Source: Paenibacillus sp. YN15
Lineage (GTDB): Bacteria > Bacillota > Bacilli > Paenibacillales > NBRC-103111
Assembly: GCF_003285005.1 (NCBI RefSeq)
Contig: NZ_QMFA01000016.1
Span: 62,255-126,254, forward strand
Reading direction: 5' to 3'
Length of the DNA stretch: 64,000 nt
Of the stretch, positions 53,547 through 61,086 are shown piece after piece (position 1 is the first letter of the stretch; each line of letters opens with the position of its first letter). The notes below the pieces were generated by a model. The model saw nothing but the letters and a program-made list of their open reading frames with translations. It ran no database searches and was not told where the DNA came from. The position numbers were made by a program, and so were the translations under genes.

Positions 53547-54836
53547 TTAGTCGTTTGCGGCTCCGGCTGCTTCTGCGTCATGGAAGGTCCGGTATCCCAG
53601 CAGGCCAACCAGGAGGGCCAGCAGAGTTAGGCCTGCTGCGGCCAGATACAGGTTCACGATGCCGAACTGTTCGGCCAGCCCGGCCATCACCAGCAGGGAA
53701 ATGCAGAACACCAGATGCAACAGGGTTGCTTGGGCGGAAAGCACTTTGGGCAGCATCAGCTTGGCTACGCTGCGCTGGATCAGGGTGCGGCGGTTAATGA
53801 TCGACAGCTCTGCGAACGGGCCCATCAGCAGCACGAGAATAAGCGCAATGAAGGGCTGGGTGTTAAGCGCATAAAAGGCGGTCAGGATGCCATAGCCCGC
53901 CATGCCGGTCAGCATGGCTGCCAGGTAGCGGCTGCCGATGATCCGGTTCAGGGCCAGAACCAGCAGCCCGCCGCCTACCGTACCTGCAAAATATGCCGCG
54001 TTAATGAAGCCCCACCATTCTTCGCCTTGCCTAAGGGCAATCTGCACAAAGGCAAGGGTAAACGCCCCCACCCACACCGATCCGCCCAGCATATCGACCA
54101 CATCCATGAAGGTAAGCAGCCGCAGGCGGGGCATCCGCCAAATCAGCTTCCAGCCTTCGGTTAAGGTATGCCATCTGGAAGAAGGTACAGCTTCGTTCAT
54201 GTCCGGGGCCGTTTCGGTCTGTCCGCTTGGGGAGCGCCGTGTGCGGTCCGAATGCTTAGGCTCCTTAACCCCCAGTGTAAAAGCCGCCGCCAGTCCATAA
54301 ACGAAGGCAGTCAGCAGCAGCGTGGAATTGGCACCCATAAAAGCGACGATTACGCCGCTCAGCCCCCACCCTGCAAACTGCACAACCTGATCGCTGACGC
54401 TGATCAGACCGTTGGCTTTAAGCAGACCCTGCTCATGGGCCACAAGCCGCGGAACAAGGGCGTTCCGCGCCGGAACGGTCCACCCGTCCAGGAAGGACAT
54501 GGCGAACACCAGGGTAAATACGGCAATAAGAGAGGCCCCGTCCCCGTTCAGCTTCAAGTAGACAGCAAGGCAAACGAATAGCACAAACTGGCCCGTTTGC
54601 GACATGAGCAGCAGAGTTGGCAGCTTGAAGCGGTTGATCAGCAGCGGAGCGATGAGGCCGCTCACCATCTGGGCGCCGCTGCGCATCAGCGGCATCAGCG
54701 CCGCCGACACCAATGAGCCGGTCCGGTCCAGCACCAGCACCGTAAGCGCCATAATGTACAGCACATCTGCCGCGTTGGCAGCCGTTTGGGTGGTCCACAG
54801 GAAATAGAAGGGCCGGGTTAAGAGCGATGATTTCAT
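53547..54836 (-). CDS. MFS efflux transporter (MefA/MFS_3-like)
   Basis: This 429-aa transporter has about 12 spans. The opening TRPFYFLWTTQTAANAADVLY and the RNALVPRLV segment (cited as such) resemble the MFS_3 and macrolide-efflux type proteins. The start at 54836 follows GGAG at about 11 bases. An in-frame start 17 codons upstream has no ribosome site, and the predicted transcript start (about 54886) lies at or just downstream of it. It converges on the TetM-like gene and is divergent from the ABC-F gene. The substrate may be an antibiotic, but the family also includes siderophore exporters. Confidence 0.85.
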   Translation of the reverse strand: MKSSLLTRPFYFLWTTQTAANAADVLYIMALTVLVLDRTGSLVSAALMPLMRSGAQMVSGLIAPLLINRFKLPTLLLMSQTGQFVLFVCLAVYLKLNGDGASLIAVFTLVFAMSFLDGWTVPARNALVPRLVAHEQGLLKANGLISVSDQVVQFAGWGLSGVIVAFMGANSTLLLTAFVYGLAAAFTLGVKEPKHSDRTRRSPSGQTETAPDMNEAVPSSRWHTLTEGWKLIWRMPRLRLLTFMDVVDMLGGSVWVGAFTLAFVQIALRQGEEWWGFINAAYFAGTVGGGLLVLALNRIIGSRYLAAMLTGMAGYGILTAFYALNTQPFIALILVLLMGPFAELSIINRRTLIQRSVAKLMLPKVLSAQATLLHLVFCISLLVMAGLAEQFGIVNLYLAAAGLTLLALLVGLLGYRTFHDAEAAGAAND

Positions 54837-54892
54837 GGAATGCGCAGCTCCGTTTCTTGATGTGTGAGGAAAAATAGCAAGCAACAAGAATA

Positions 54893-54921
54893 AGAATACG
54901 TGAAGCGGACTGTTTTTACAA
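54893..54921 (-). promoter_or_regulatory. Promoter of the MFS gene
   Basis: On the minus strand TTGTAA (54921-54916) and TATTCT (54898-54893) are separated by 17 bases, giving a leader of about 50 bases. Confidence 0.65.
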
Positions 54922-55016
54922 TTGAAGGGGGCCGCAAGGGCTCAATGACCGCATCGTTAAGCGGATGAGCTTCTCCGTTACAACGGGGTGGCGGGAGTGT
55001 GGTCTTTCTTCCCGGT

Positions 55017-55045
55017 TTGCCGAAGGGAATTTAATGTAGTATACT
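55017..55045 (+). promoter_or_regulatory. Promoter of the ABC-F leader transcript
   Basis: TTGCCG (55017-55022) and TATACT (55040-55045) are separated by 17 bases. The predicted start near 55052 gives a leader of about 267 bases before the ABC-F start codon. Confidence 0.7.
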
Positions 55046-55078
55046 AACAGCAAGATATGTAAAGGAGGTGAAGGTAGG

Positions 55079-55222
55079 ATGAAACGGGAGTTTGTGAATG
55101 AACAATGGAGCCGGTTGCCCCTCGCGATGGCTGGCATCGTTCATGGTTTGGGCGAAGACGGGAGAGGTCTGCCTATTTTTAACCATACGATTTCACAAAC
55201 CGCGAAATGGCTCCTACCTTAA
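55079..55222 (+). CDS. 47-aa leader peptide upstream of the ABC-F gene
   Basis: ATG at 55079 is preceded by a very strong ribosome site (AAAGGAGGTG at 55061-55070). The peptide begins MKREFVNEQWSRLPL, ends TAKWLLP and stops with TAA at 55222. It has no domain. Its last codons overlap CCTAC (55213-55217), which is complementary to GTAGG in the left arm of the terminator at 55246. A short, efficiently translated frame followed by a terminator is the plan of ribosome-mediated attenuators that induce ABC-F resistance genes. Stalling of drugged ribosomes on this frame would change which stem forms. Confidence 0.75.
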   Translation: MKREFVNEQWSRLPLAMAGIVHGLGEDGRGLPIFNHTISQTAKWLLP

Positions 55223-55245
55223 CCTGAACGGATCAAACCAGACAG

Positions 55246-55274
55246 GACGTAGGGAATTTCCCTGCGTCTTTTTT
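55246..55274 (+). terminator. Attenuator terminator in the ABC-F leader
   Basis: GACGTAGGG (55246-55254) pairs with CCCTGCGTC (55260-55268), with one G-U pair, and is followed by six T residues. It lies 23 bases after the leader-peptide stop and 45 bases before the ABC-F gene. CCTAC at the end of the leader frame could pair with GTAGG in its left arm and block it. Confidence 0.85.
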
Positions 55275-55318
55275 ATTGGCCGAAGAACGGGTGGGGCCTC
55301 GCATAAGGAGGAACCCTG

Positions 55319-57235
55319 ATGTTAACGGTAAATTGTCAAAATGTGAAAAAATATCATGCTGCACAGCTTGTATTGGAGAATGTAACCTTCGGGCTGCTTC
55401 ATGGAGAGAAGGCAGGGCTGGTCGGCCGCAACGGATGCGGTAAAACAACGCTGCTGCGGCTGGTCGCAAAACTGGATAACCCGGATGAAGGCATGCTGGC
55501 GGTACGGAAGAATGCGCGGATCGGATATCTAGAGCAAATTCCCGGTGTAGCGGCCGGACTGACAGTCCGTGAGGTGCTGGAAGCGGGTTTCCGGGAGCTG
55601 CTTGACTGCCGGGAGAGAATGACCGTGCTTGAGTCAGCCATGTCTTCGCCGGATATGTCCCCGGAGCAGCTCGAGAGCCATCTGGCGGAATACGCAAAGC
55701 TGCAGGAGCGTTTTGAGCGGGAAGGCGGTTATGGGCTTGATGCCCGGATCGACCAGGTTGCCGAAGGCTTGCGTATTCCCCGGGAGTGGTTTGGCCGGGT
55801 ATACCATTCATTGTCAGGCGGGGAAAAAACGAAGGTTGGCCTTGCCTCACAGCTTCTGCGGGAACCGGAGCTTCTTCTGCTTGACGAACCAACCAATCAT
55901 CTTGATATGGCCGCCGTGGAGTGGCTGGAGGAATTTCTGCGAAAGTATGCGGGAGCTTGCCTGATTGTGTCTCATGACCGTTACTTTCTCGACCGGGTTG
56001 TCACCAAGATTGTGGAGCTGGAGGACGGAGAGTCCACAGTGTTCCATACTGATTACACTGGCTATGCCAAGGAAAAGGAAGAAATGCTTATCCGGCAATT
56101 CGCCGATTACCAGGAGCAGCAGAAGAAGATCAAGAAGATGCGGGAGGCCATCAAGCAACTGCTGGAATGGGGGAGAATCGGCGATAACGGCAAGTTTTTC
56201 CGCAGAGCAGCCAATATGCAAAGAGCACTTGACCGGATGGAGAAGCTGAAGCGCCCAGCCGTCGACCGCAAGGAAGCGGAGTTTGGTTTGCAGCTTGTTG
56301 AACGGTCAGGGAAACAGGTTGTGGTTATGGAGGGAGTAACCAAGCAATACGGGCAGAGGAGAATTCTGGAGGAAGTATCCGGGGAGCTACTATACGGGGA
56401 GAAAATCATGCTGATTGGGGATAATGGCTCCGGCAAGTCAACCTTGCTGAAGCTCATCCTTGAGGAGGTGCTCCCGGACAGCGGATTTGTACGTCTGGGC
56501 TCCCGGGTTGAGGTGGGCTACCTGGCCCAGCAGCAGGCTCCCCTTCATCCGGAGCAGTCTGTACTGGACTACTACCGAAGGGAAGCGGGAATGGAGGAGG
56601 GCGAAGCCCGGAACCGGCTGGCGGCTTATCTGTTCTACGGCGCGGAGGTGTTCAAGTCTGTGGGCCAGCTGTCCGGCGGCGAATGGACCCGTCTGAGGCT
56701 GGCGCTGCTCGTGCATATGAAGCCCAACCTGCTTATTCTGGACGAACCGACCAACCATATGGACATCGCATCAAGGGAAGCGCTGGAGGAGGCCTTGGAG
56801 GATTATCCGGGCACCATTCTCGCGGTTACCCACGACCGGTATCTGATTAACCGGCTTGCCGAAAAAATCTGGGAATTGGATCGGGGAGGCCTCGGGGTTT
56901 ATCTGGGGGGCTTTGATGAATATAAGGCGGAAAGCGTGAGAAGGAAAGCGCGGGACGCCGCAACCGAAGGGGAATTGCGCCGGGTCCGTCCTGAACCGAG
57001 GCGGATGCCGGAAGCCGGGGACGGAGGAAAGAAGGGCAGCCGTGACGGCAGCGGTAAACTGGAGGCTGAAATAAAGGAGATCGAGGCAATGCTTGGAGAG
57101 CTTGATGCTTTGCTGTATAAACCGGCGCACACCAATACTGCCTCCCAATTGGAACGGTACTGGGAGGAGAGAGAGTCCCTCCAGGAATGCTTGAACCAAC
57201 TCATCGAGGTATGGATAGAAGCCGAAGGAGAATAA
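55319..57235 (+). CDS. ABC-F family ATPase, probable ribosome-protecting resistance protein
   Basis: This 638-aa protein has two ABC domains and no membrane spans. The Walker A motifs are GRNGCGKTT near residue 36 and GDNGSGKST near 366. The signatures are LSGGEKTK (about 166) and LSGGEWTR (about 451). Both Walker B motifs read LDEPTNH followed by LD or MD. A helical linker rich in Lys and Glu joins them (about 243-315), with EWGRIGDNGKFFRRAANMQR in the middle, the part that reaches the peptidyl-transferase centre in this family. A coiled-coil C-terminus follows a basic stretch. AAGGAGG lies upstream. The attenuator leader, typical of antibiotic-induced ABC-F genes such as vmlR-type ones, argues for resistance to lincosamide, streptogramin or pleuromutilin drugs. 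The exact spectrum is unknown. Confidence 0.88.
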   Translation: MLTVNCQNVKKYHAAQLVLENVTFGLLHGEKAGLVGRNGCGKTTLLRLVAKLDNPDEGMLAVRKNARIGYLEQIPGVAAGLTVREVLEAGFRELLDCRERMTVLESAMSSPDMSPEQLESHLAEYAKLQERFEREGGYGLDARIDQVAEGLRIPREWFGRVYHSLSGGEKTKVGLASQLLREPELLLLDEPTNHLDMAAVEWLEEFLRKYAGACLIVSHDRYFLDRVVTKIVELEDGESTVFHTDYTGYAKEKEEMLIRQFADYQEQQKKIKKMREAIKQLLEWGRIGDNGKFFRRAANMQRALDRMEKLKRPAVDRKEAEFGLQLVERSGKQVVVMEGVTKQYGQRRILEEVSGELLYGEKIMLIGDNGSGKSTLLKLILEEVLPDSGFVRLGSRVEVGYLAQQQAPLHPEQSVLDYYRREAGMEEGEARNRLAAYLFYGAEVFKSVGQLSGGEWTRLRLALLVHMKPNLLILDEPTNHMDIASREALEEALEDYPGTILAVTHDRYLINRLAEKIWELDRGGLGVYLGGFDEYKAESVRRKARDAATEGELRRVRPEPRRMPEAGDGGKKGSRDGSGKLEAEIKEIEAMLGELDALLYKPAHTNTASQLERYWEERESLQECLNQLIEVWIEAEGE

Positions 57236-57246
57236 TAAGATGGACC

Positions 57247-57288
57247 AAAAAACCGAAGCCGATGATTCCTGAGCAGCTTCGGTTTTTT
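57247..57288. terminator. Bidirectional terminator between convergent genes
   Basis: A 13-bp stem (AAAAAACCGAAGC at 57247-57259 with its complement at 57276-57288) has A- and T-runs at its two ends, so it can stop both the ABC-F gene and the coiled-coil gene on the opposite strand. Confidence 0.88.
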
Positions 57289-57314
57289 GGCGCATATTCA
57301 TGCATCACGCGGCT

Positions 57315-58124
57315 TTATGGCAAAAGGGAAGCGGCTTTTTCCAGAATCGCGGCAATCTTTTTTTCGCTGCTGATGATCCTTGTTTTCTGATTAATGATTT
57401 GGTTGGACAAGGTTGTCAATGCAGTAAGCGAGCGCAGGGTTTCGGTGGCATCCTTGCTCTTAATGGCAGCAGTCAGGCTTTTGCTCTCCGCGGCGATTTG
57501 TTTACCGGTTTCCGCAGAGGCTTTTTTCTCGGACTGGATTTTGGTCTGCTCCACAGAAGCCTCCTTAAGGACGGTGCGGACTGCATTTACCGTCTTGGAT
57601 GCAGCATCTTTCAGCTTGGTATACGCCGTATCCTTCATACGGATTTCCTCTCTTGCGAGGAGGGCGGAAACCCTGACTACGCTGAGTTGGGCCTCCAGTG
57701 CCTCTATCAATGGCTTGTTCTTCAGCTTCCGCGCAGCTGTGAGCTGCTTGTTCAATGAGGTTTGCAGCGTAAACAATGGCTTGTACCGCTCCCTGGCCGC
57801 GGCTGCTTCATTTTTCAGCTGGCTCAATTTTTCGGCATTATGCTGCTTGATGCCTGTATTGATGGCGAGGCGCTTGTCTGCATTAACACGGTGCAGATTC
57901 TCGATTTCCTGGTTCAGTTTCCCATCCTGCGACTCCAACTCCTGGATCTTGCCGCTTTGCTCGGTCAGCTTTGTCTGAAGTGATGCGTTTGATTGGGCAG
58001 CCAGCTTTTCTACAGAAGCTTTGGCGGTTTTGCTCAATCGTGCAGATGAAGCGGCAGAGGCTTGCAGCGGCAGGGACAAGACCAGTATGATGGCCATTAA
58101 GAGGGGGACCAGACGTTTGTTCAC
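57315..58124 (-). CDS. Secreted coiled-coil protein
   Basis: This 269-aa protein has an export signal at its N-terminus (KRLVPLLMAIILVLSLPLQA then ASAASS). The rest is almost wholly helical, with heptad patterns (KIQELESQDGKLNQEIENL and many Ala, Lys, Glu and Gln). It has no recognised catalytic domain. The start is a GTG at 58124 because AAGGAAGA lies eight bases upstream. A longer in-frame ATG at 58259 sits at the predicted transcript start and would translate a T-rich terminator, so it was rejected. It may be a cell-wall spacer or adhesin-like protein; the function is unknown. Its leader is complex (see 58182-58239). Confidence 0.75.
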   Translation of the reverse strand: MNKRLVPLLMAIILVLSLPLQASAASSARLSKTAKASVEKLAAQSNASLQTKLTEQSGKIQELESQDGKLNQEIENLHRVNADKRLAINTGIKQHNAEKLSQLKNEAAAARERYKPLFTLQTSLNKQLTAARKLKNKPLIEALEAQLSVVRVSALLAREEIRMKDTAYTKLKDAASKTVNAVRTVLKEASVEQTKIQSEKKASAETGKQIAAESKSLTAAIKSKDATETLRSLTALTTLSNQIINQKTRIISSEKKIAAILEKAASLLP

Positions 58125-58181
58125 GGGACATCTTCCTTTCGGGAATAGGGTTATTGGATGAATCCACCATGCCGCTAACGC

Positions 58182-58239
58182 AAAAAAGCACACGTAAGAA
58201 AGACCGGATGGCCTTATCTTACGGGTGCTTCCACGTAAG
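58182..58239 (-). promoter_or_regulatory. Attenuator-like leader with competing hairpins
   Basis: On the minus strand, AGCACCCGTAAG (58229-58218) pairs with CTTACGTGTGCT (58198-58187) with one mismatch and is followed by six T residues, an intrinsic terminator about 60 bases before the coding start. Further upstream CTTACG (58239-58234) can pair with the same CGTAAG (58223-58218), which would open the terminator. No known riboswitch consensus was recognised. Confidence 0.7.
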
Positions 58240-58263
58240 CGATCATATGTTCGATTCATTATA

Positions 58264-58291
58264 ATTATACCATGTTACTGCAATATGTCAA
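58264..58291 (-). promoter_or_regulatory. Consensus promoter of the coiled-coil gene
   Basis: On the minus strand a perfect TTGACA (58291-58286) and a perfect TATAAT (58269-58264) are separated by 16 bases. The leader is about 133 bases. Confidence 0.85.
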
Positions 58292-58354
58292 TAGATTGGA
58301 AATTGGGGTATCTGTCCCATCAAGTTAGGCAAAGCTTTTAGAGGATCAGGGCCA

Positions 58355-58430
58355 AAAAGCCACAGGAGCATGGAAAATTTATACGAAAATCCGGCCTCTG
58401 CGTGATTCCATGCTGTTGCCCTGTGGCTTT
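58355..58430. repeat. Large imperfect hairpin in a gene-free gap
   Basis: AAAGCCACAGG and AGCATGGA on the left (58356-58374) pair with TCCATGCT and CTGTGGCTTT on the right (58407-58430), separated by a six-base bulge. The gap 58292-58845 holds this hairpin, a further unassigned stretch (58548-58730) and the sigma-factor promoter. Confidence 0.6.
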
Positions 58431-58547
58431 GTTCTTTCGGAGTAGACAATTTGCGAAATTTGTCTTTCATACAGTGGACATGAGCCTAATAGCTCCTTCT
58501 CCCCTTACTTCTTTCACAAAACGCAATATATGGGAAACATGCTCTGT

Positions 58548-58729
58548 TCAACCACTACATATAGACGCATCTCCCCAGTGACCCCTATACATCTCCGTGT
58601 CCACTTTCCAACGGACATTCCAGGAGGGTTTGTCCTTTTGACGCGCACAAAACCGGGATACGAAAACCGGCTCCTGCAGCCATCGCACTAGGGCAGGCTT
58701 CAATGAGGGGTGAGGCGCCCTCTTTTTTT
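58548..58729. other. Unassigned intergenic stretch ending in a terminator-like stem
   Basis: The stretch contains several short inverted repeats (TGTCC/GGACA around 58600-58620 and GGACA/TGTCC around 58613-58636). It ends in GAGGG (58705-58709) pairing with CCCTC (58718-58722), followed by seven T residues on the plus strand. A minus-strand frame runs through it but has no ribosome site. It could be a dispersed repeat or an RNA gene. Nothing decisive is seen. Confidence 0.4.
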
Positions 58730-58775
58730 GCCGGATACCATTACAGATAAAAATTCCGGGCAACACTGAAATGGA

Positions 58776-58802
58776 TGTCACAATATCAAGATGCCATTCG
58801 TC
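58776..58802 (+). promoter_or_regulatory. ECF41-type promoter ahead of the sigma-factor gene
   Basis: TGTCACA (58776-58782) and CGTC (58799-58802) are separated by exactly 16 bases, the arrangement reported for promoters of ECF41-type sigma factors, which control their own genes. Confidence 0.7.
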
Positions 58803-58845
58803 ATAGTAGTGAACCTCAAATCATTGACCAAAAAGGAAGAGCCTT

Positions 58846-59709
58846 ATGGATGAACAGGAACGGATGGCTGAGCGGTTTGAGCAATCCCGGAGGCATCTGG
58901 TGGCGGTAGCTTACCGGATGCTCGGGTCCTTGAGCGAAGCGGAGGATGCGGTGCAGGAAACCTGGCTCCGGTACAGCCGCATGAATCAAAGTGCTGTCTA
59001 CAACGTGGAAGGATGGTTGACGACGGTGGTTTCCCGGATTTGCCTGGACATGCTGCGGACCCGGCGGTCCAGACATGAGGAACCGATGGAGGAGTTTATG
59101 CGGATGGCCCATGACGAACACTCTGGAGGGAACCCGGAGCAAGAGGCGTTATTGGCGGATTCCGTCGGAGCCGCTCTGCAGATTGTGCTTGGCAAGCTTG
59201 GCCCGTCGGAGCGGGTTGCTTTTGTGCTGCATGATATCTTTGCCCTGCCCTTCGCCGATATTGCCGCCGCGCTGGGCAAATCCGAGGAAGCCGTCCGGCA
59301 AATAGCCAGCCGCGCGCGGCGGCGCATCAGAGGCGGAGAAACAGGGGATGAACCCCGTTTGGCCCGGCAGCGGGAGATGGTGGAGGCTTTTCTTGCCGCA
59401 GCCCGGGATGCGGACTTCGGCCGGCTGTTGGCGGTGCTGGCGCCGGATGTGATCCTTCGGGATGACCGGCAGGCAGGCGCGGTGCGGACCACCCAGGGTG
59501 CGGAGCAATTGGCCAAGCAGGTGGCCGGACGGATTCAGGCCTCCCATATTGTCCTGGTGAATGGGGCAATTGGCGTGATTGTGGCTCCTCAAGGAAAGCT
59601 GCAGTATGTGCTGCAGTACACCATCCGTGATGGCAGGATCGCTGAGGTGGAATTGATTTCCGACCCTGCCCGCATTAGCAGGCTGGATTTGGCGTTACCG
59701 GATATTTGA
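58846..59709 (+). CDS. ECF sigma factor of the SigJ/ECF41 kind with SnoaL-like C-terminal domain
   Basis: This 287-aa sigma factor has region 2 (about residues 8-80, with YRMLGSLSEAEDAVQETWLR), region 4 (about 110-165, with FALPFADIAAALGKSEEAVRQ) and a C-terminal SnoaL-like domain (about 178-285) that replaces an anti-sigma factor as the control element. AAAAAGGAAG precedes the ATG. The WLPEP linker motif described for ECF41 is not visible between regions 2 and 4, and the C-terminal motif is only loosely conserved (ISDPARISRLDL). The group is known to recognise TGTCACA-N16-CGTC, and such a site lies 44 bases upstream, so the gene is probably autoregulated. The signal is unknown. Confidence 0.88.
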   Translation: MDEQERMAERFEQSRRHLVAVAYRMLGSLSEAEDAVQETWLRYSRMNQSAVYNVEGWLTTVVSRICLDMLRTRRSRHEEPMEEFMRMAHDEHSGGNPEQEALLADSVGAALQIVLGKLGPSERVAFVLHDIFALPFADIAAALGKSEEAVRQIASRARRRIRGGETGDEPRLARQREMVEAFLAAARDADFGRLLAVLAPDVILRDDRQAGAVRTTQGAEQLAKQVAGRIQASHIVLVNGAIGVIVAPQGKLQYVLQYTIRDGRIAEVELISDPARISRLDLALPDI

Positions 59710-59734
59710 TTGATTTTAAAGGAGGGCATGTCCT

Positions 59735-60214
59735 ATGAGTTCATTTGCGGTTCAAGAAAAAGAGGCGTTTCGTTTTATCGGCTACAAAACCCGGCTGGAG
59801 GCATCCGGCCAGATTCATGCTCCAAGCTATTCTCCGGCCAAAACGGAATTTTTTAAGAGCATTCTGCAAAGCGGGAAGCTGGCCGCCCTTAGACCCATGT
59901 CGGAAAGTCCGTATGGCTACGGGGTAGTGGCGGCAGACAAAGGCGGGACATTCTATTACGCCGGAATTGTTACCTCACAGCCTGCGGTTGAGGGAACGGA
60001 AGAGGTGCTGTTCCCCAAAGGGCCGTATCTGGTCCTCAGCGGAAAAGGCGGGCTTTCCCGTCTGGCCTTTGACAAGCTGGAGGATCAGGCTTTTGCCGAG
60101 GTGCTGACTGAAGATTACCGGTACCGCTACAGCGGAGGGCCGATTGCCGAGGTGCTGCTCAACGGCAATCCCATGGATGCGGAAGTGGAGATATGGATTC
60201 CCGTTGAGGAATAA
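59735..60214 (+). CDS. GyrI-like / AraC effector-binding-domain protein
   Basis: This 159-aa protein has the GyrI-like small-molecule-binding fold: FRFIGYKTRLEA at the start, YGVVAADKGGTFYYAGI in the centre and AEVEIWIPVE at the end, as in stand-alone effector-binding proteins. AGGAGGG precedes the ATG. It follows the sigma-factor gene after 25 bases, ahead of a shared terminator, so it is the likely partner gene. Typical ECF41 partners are oxidoreductases or carboxymuconolactone decarboxylases, so a GyrI-like partner is unusual. Confidence 0.8.
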   Translation: MSSFAVQEKEAFRFIGYKTRLEASGQIHAPSYSPAKTEFFKSILQSGKLAALRPMSESPYGYGVVAADKGGTFYYAGIVTSQPAVEGTEEVLFPKGPYLVLSGKGGLSRLAFDKLEDQAFAEVLTEDYRYRYSGGPIAEVLLNGNPMDAEVEIWIPVEE

Positions 60215-60218
60215 CAAA

Positions 60219-60270
60219 AAAAACGGAAGTGCTTCCTTGACGAAGAATCAAGGCAGGCACTTCCGTTTTT
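60219..60270. terminator. Bidirectional terminator
   Basis: AAAAACGGAAGTGC (60219-60232) pairs with GCACTTCCGTTTTT (60257-60270), extended by TTGA/TCAA-type inner pairing. It stops the sigma operon on one strand and the siderophore operon on the other. Confidence 0.92.
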
Positions 60271-60278
60271 CTTAATAC

Positions 60279-61085
60279 TCATGCTTCATTGACATAATAA
60301 CGGCCCTTGGGAATGACCATCGGCGAACCGGAAACCGGGTCGGGGATGACCGAGCATTCCAGACCGAAGATATCCTTCACCAAGGAGCTGGTCACCACCT
60401 GGGAAGGCACGCCCTCCGCCATCAGCTTGCCCTGGGATAAGGCAAAAATATAGTCGGCATACCGCGCGGACAGGTTGATATCATGAAGCACCATGACGAT
60501 GGTGGTGCCGCGCTTCCGGTTCAAGTCGGTGAGCAAATCAAGGATTTCCACCTGATAGGTAATGTCCAAAAAGGTAGTGGGTTCATCGAGAAATAAAATA
60601 TCCGTTTGCTGGGCCAAGGCCATGGCAATCCAGACCCGCTGCCGTTGTCCGCCGGAAAGCTCGTCAATATTCCGGTTGGCCAGCTCCGTAATATTCATGA
60701 TTTCCATGGCCTCGGCTACGGCCTCCACATCCTTTTTGGTCCAGCCGCTGAGGAGGGACTGATGGGGAAACCTGCCTCTGCCCACCAAATCCGCCACCGA
60801 GATTCCTTCCGGAACAATGGGGGACTGCGGCAGCAGGCCCACTACACGGGCAAGCTGCTTCGGCGGGAATTTGTCGATGGGTTTGCCGTCCAGGGTGACG
60901 GAGCCGGAGGTGGGTTTGATCAGCCGGGCCAGTGTCTTCAGCAGGGTAGACTTGCCGCAGGCGTTGGCGCCGATCATGACGCTGATTTTATTGCTGGGAA
61001 TGGTCAGGCTGATCCCGTGGAGAATCGTCTTATGATCATAGCCGGCTACAATTTGCTCCGCTTGAAAAACATGCGTCGGTTTCAT
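60279..61085 (-). CDS. Siderophore ABC transporter ATP-binding protein (FecE/FhuC type)
   Basis: This 268-aa ATPase has Walker A GANACGKST near residue 39, the Q-loop LLPQSPIVPEG, signature LSGGQRQR near 143, Walker B DILFLDEPTTFLDI and switch VLHD. The LDEPTTFLDITYQ form is typical of iron-siderophore importers. AAAGGGAG precedes the ATG. It starts one base after the stop of the permease gene and closes the four-gene operon. Confidence 0.93.
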   Translation of the reverse strand: MKPTHVFQAEQIVAGYDHKTILHGISLTIPSNKISVMIGANACGKSTLLKTLARLIKPTSGSVTLDGKPIDKFPPKQLARVVGLLPQSPIVPEGISVADLVGRGRFPHQSLLSGWTKKDVEAVAEAMEIMNITELANRNIDELSGGQRQRVWIAMALAQQTDILFLDEPTTFLDITYQVEILDLLTDLNRKRGTTIVMVLHDINLSARYADYIFALSQGKLMAEGVPSQVVTSSLVKDIFGLECSVIPDPVSGSPMVIPKGRYYVNEA

Positions 61086-61086
61086 C

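Noticed and set aside
58125-58259. Upstream ATG that would add 45 residues to the coiled-coil protein
   Set aside because: It lies at the predicted transcript start and would read through a terminator stem; the signal peptide and a good ribosome site point to the GTG at 58124.
58548-58781. 77-codon minus-strand frame
   Set aside because: It lacks a ribosome site and recognisable features and overlaps structured intergenic DNA.
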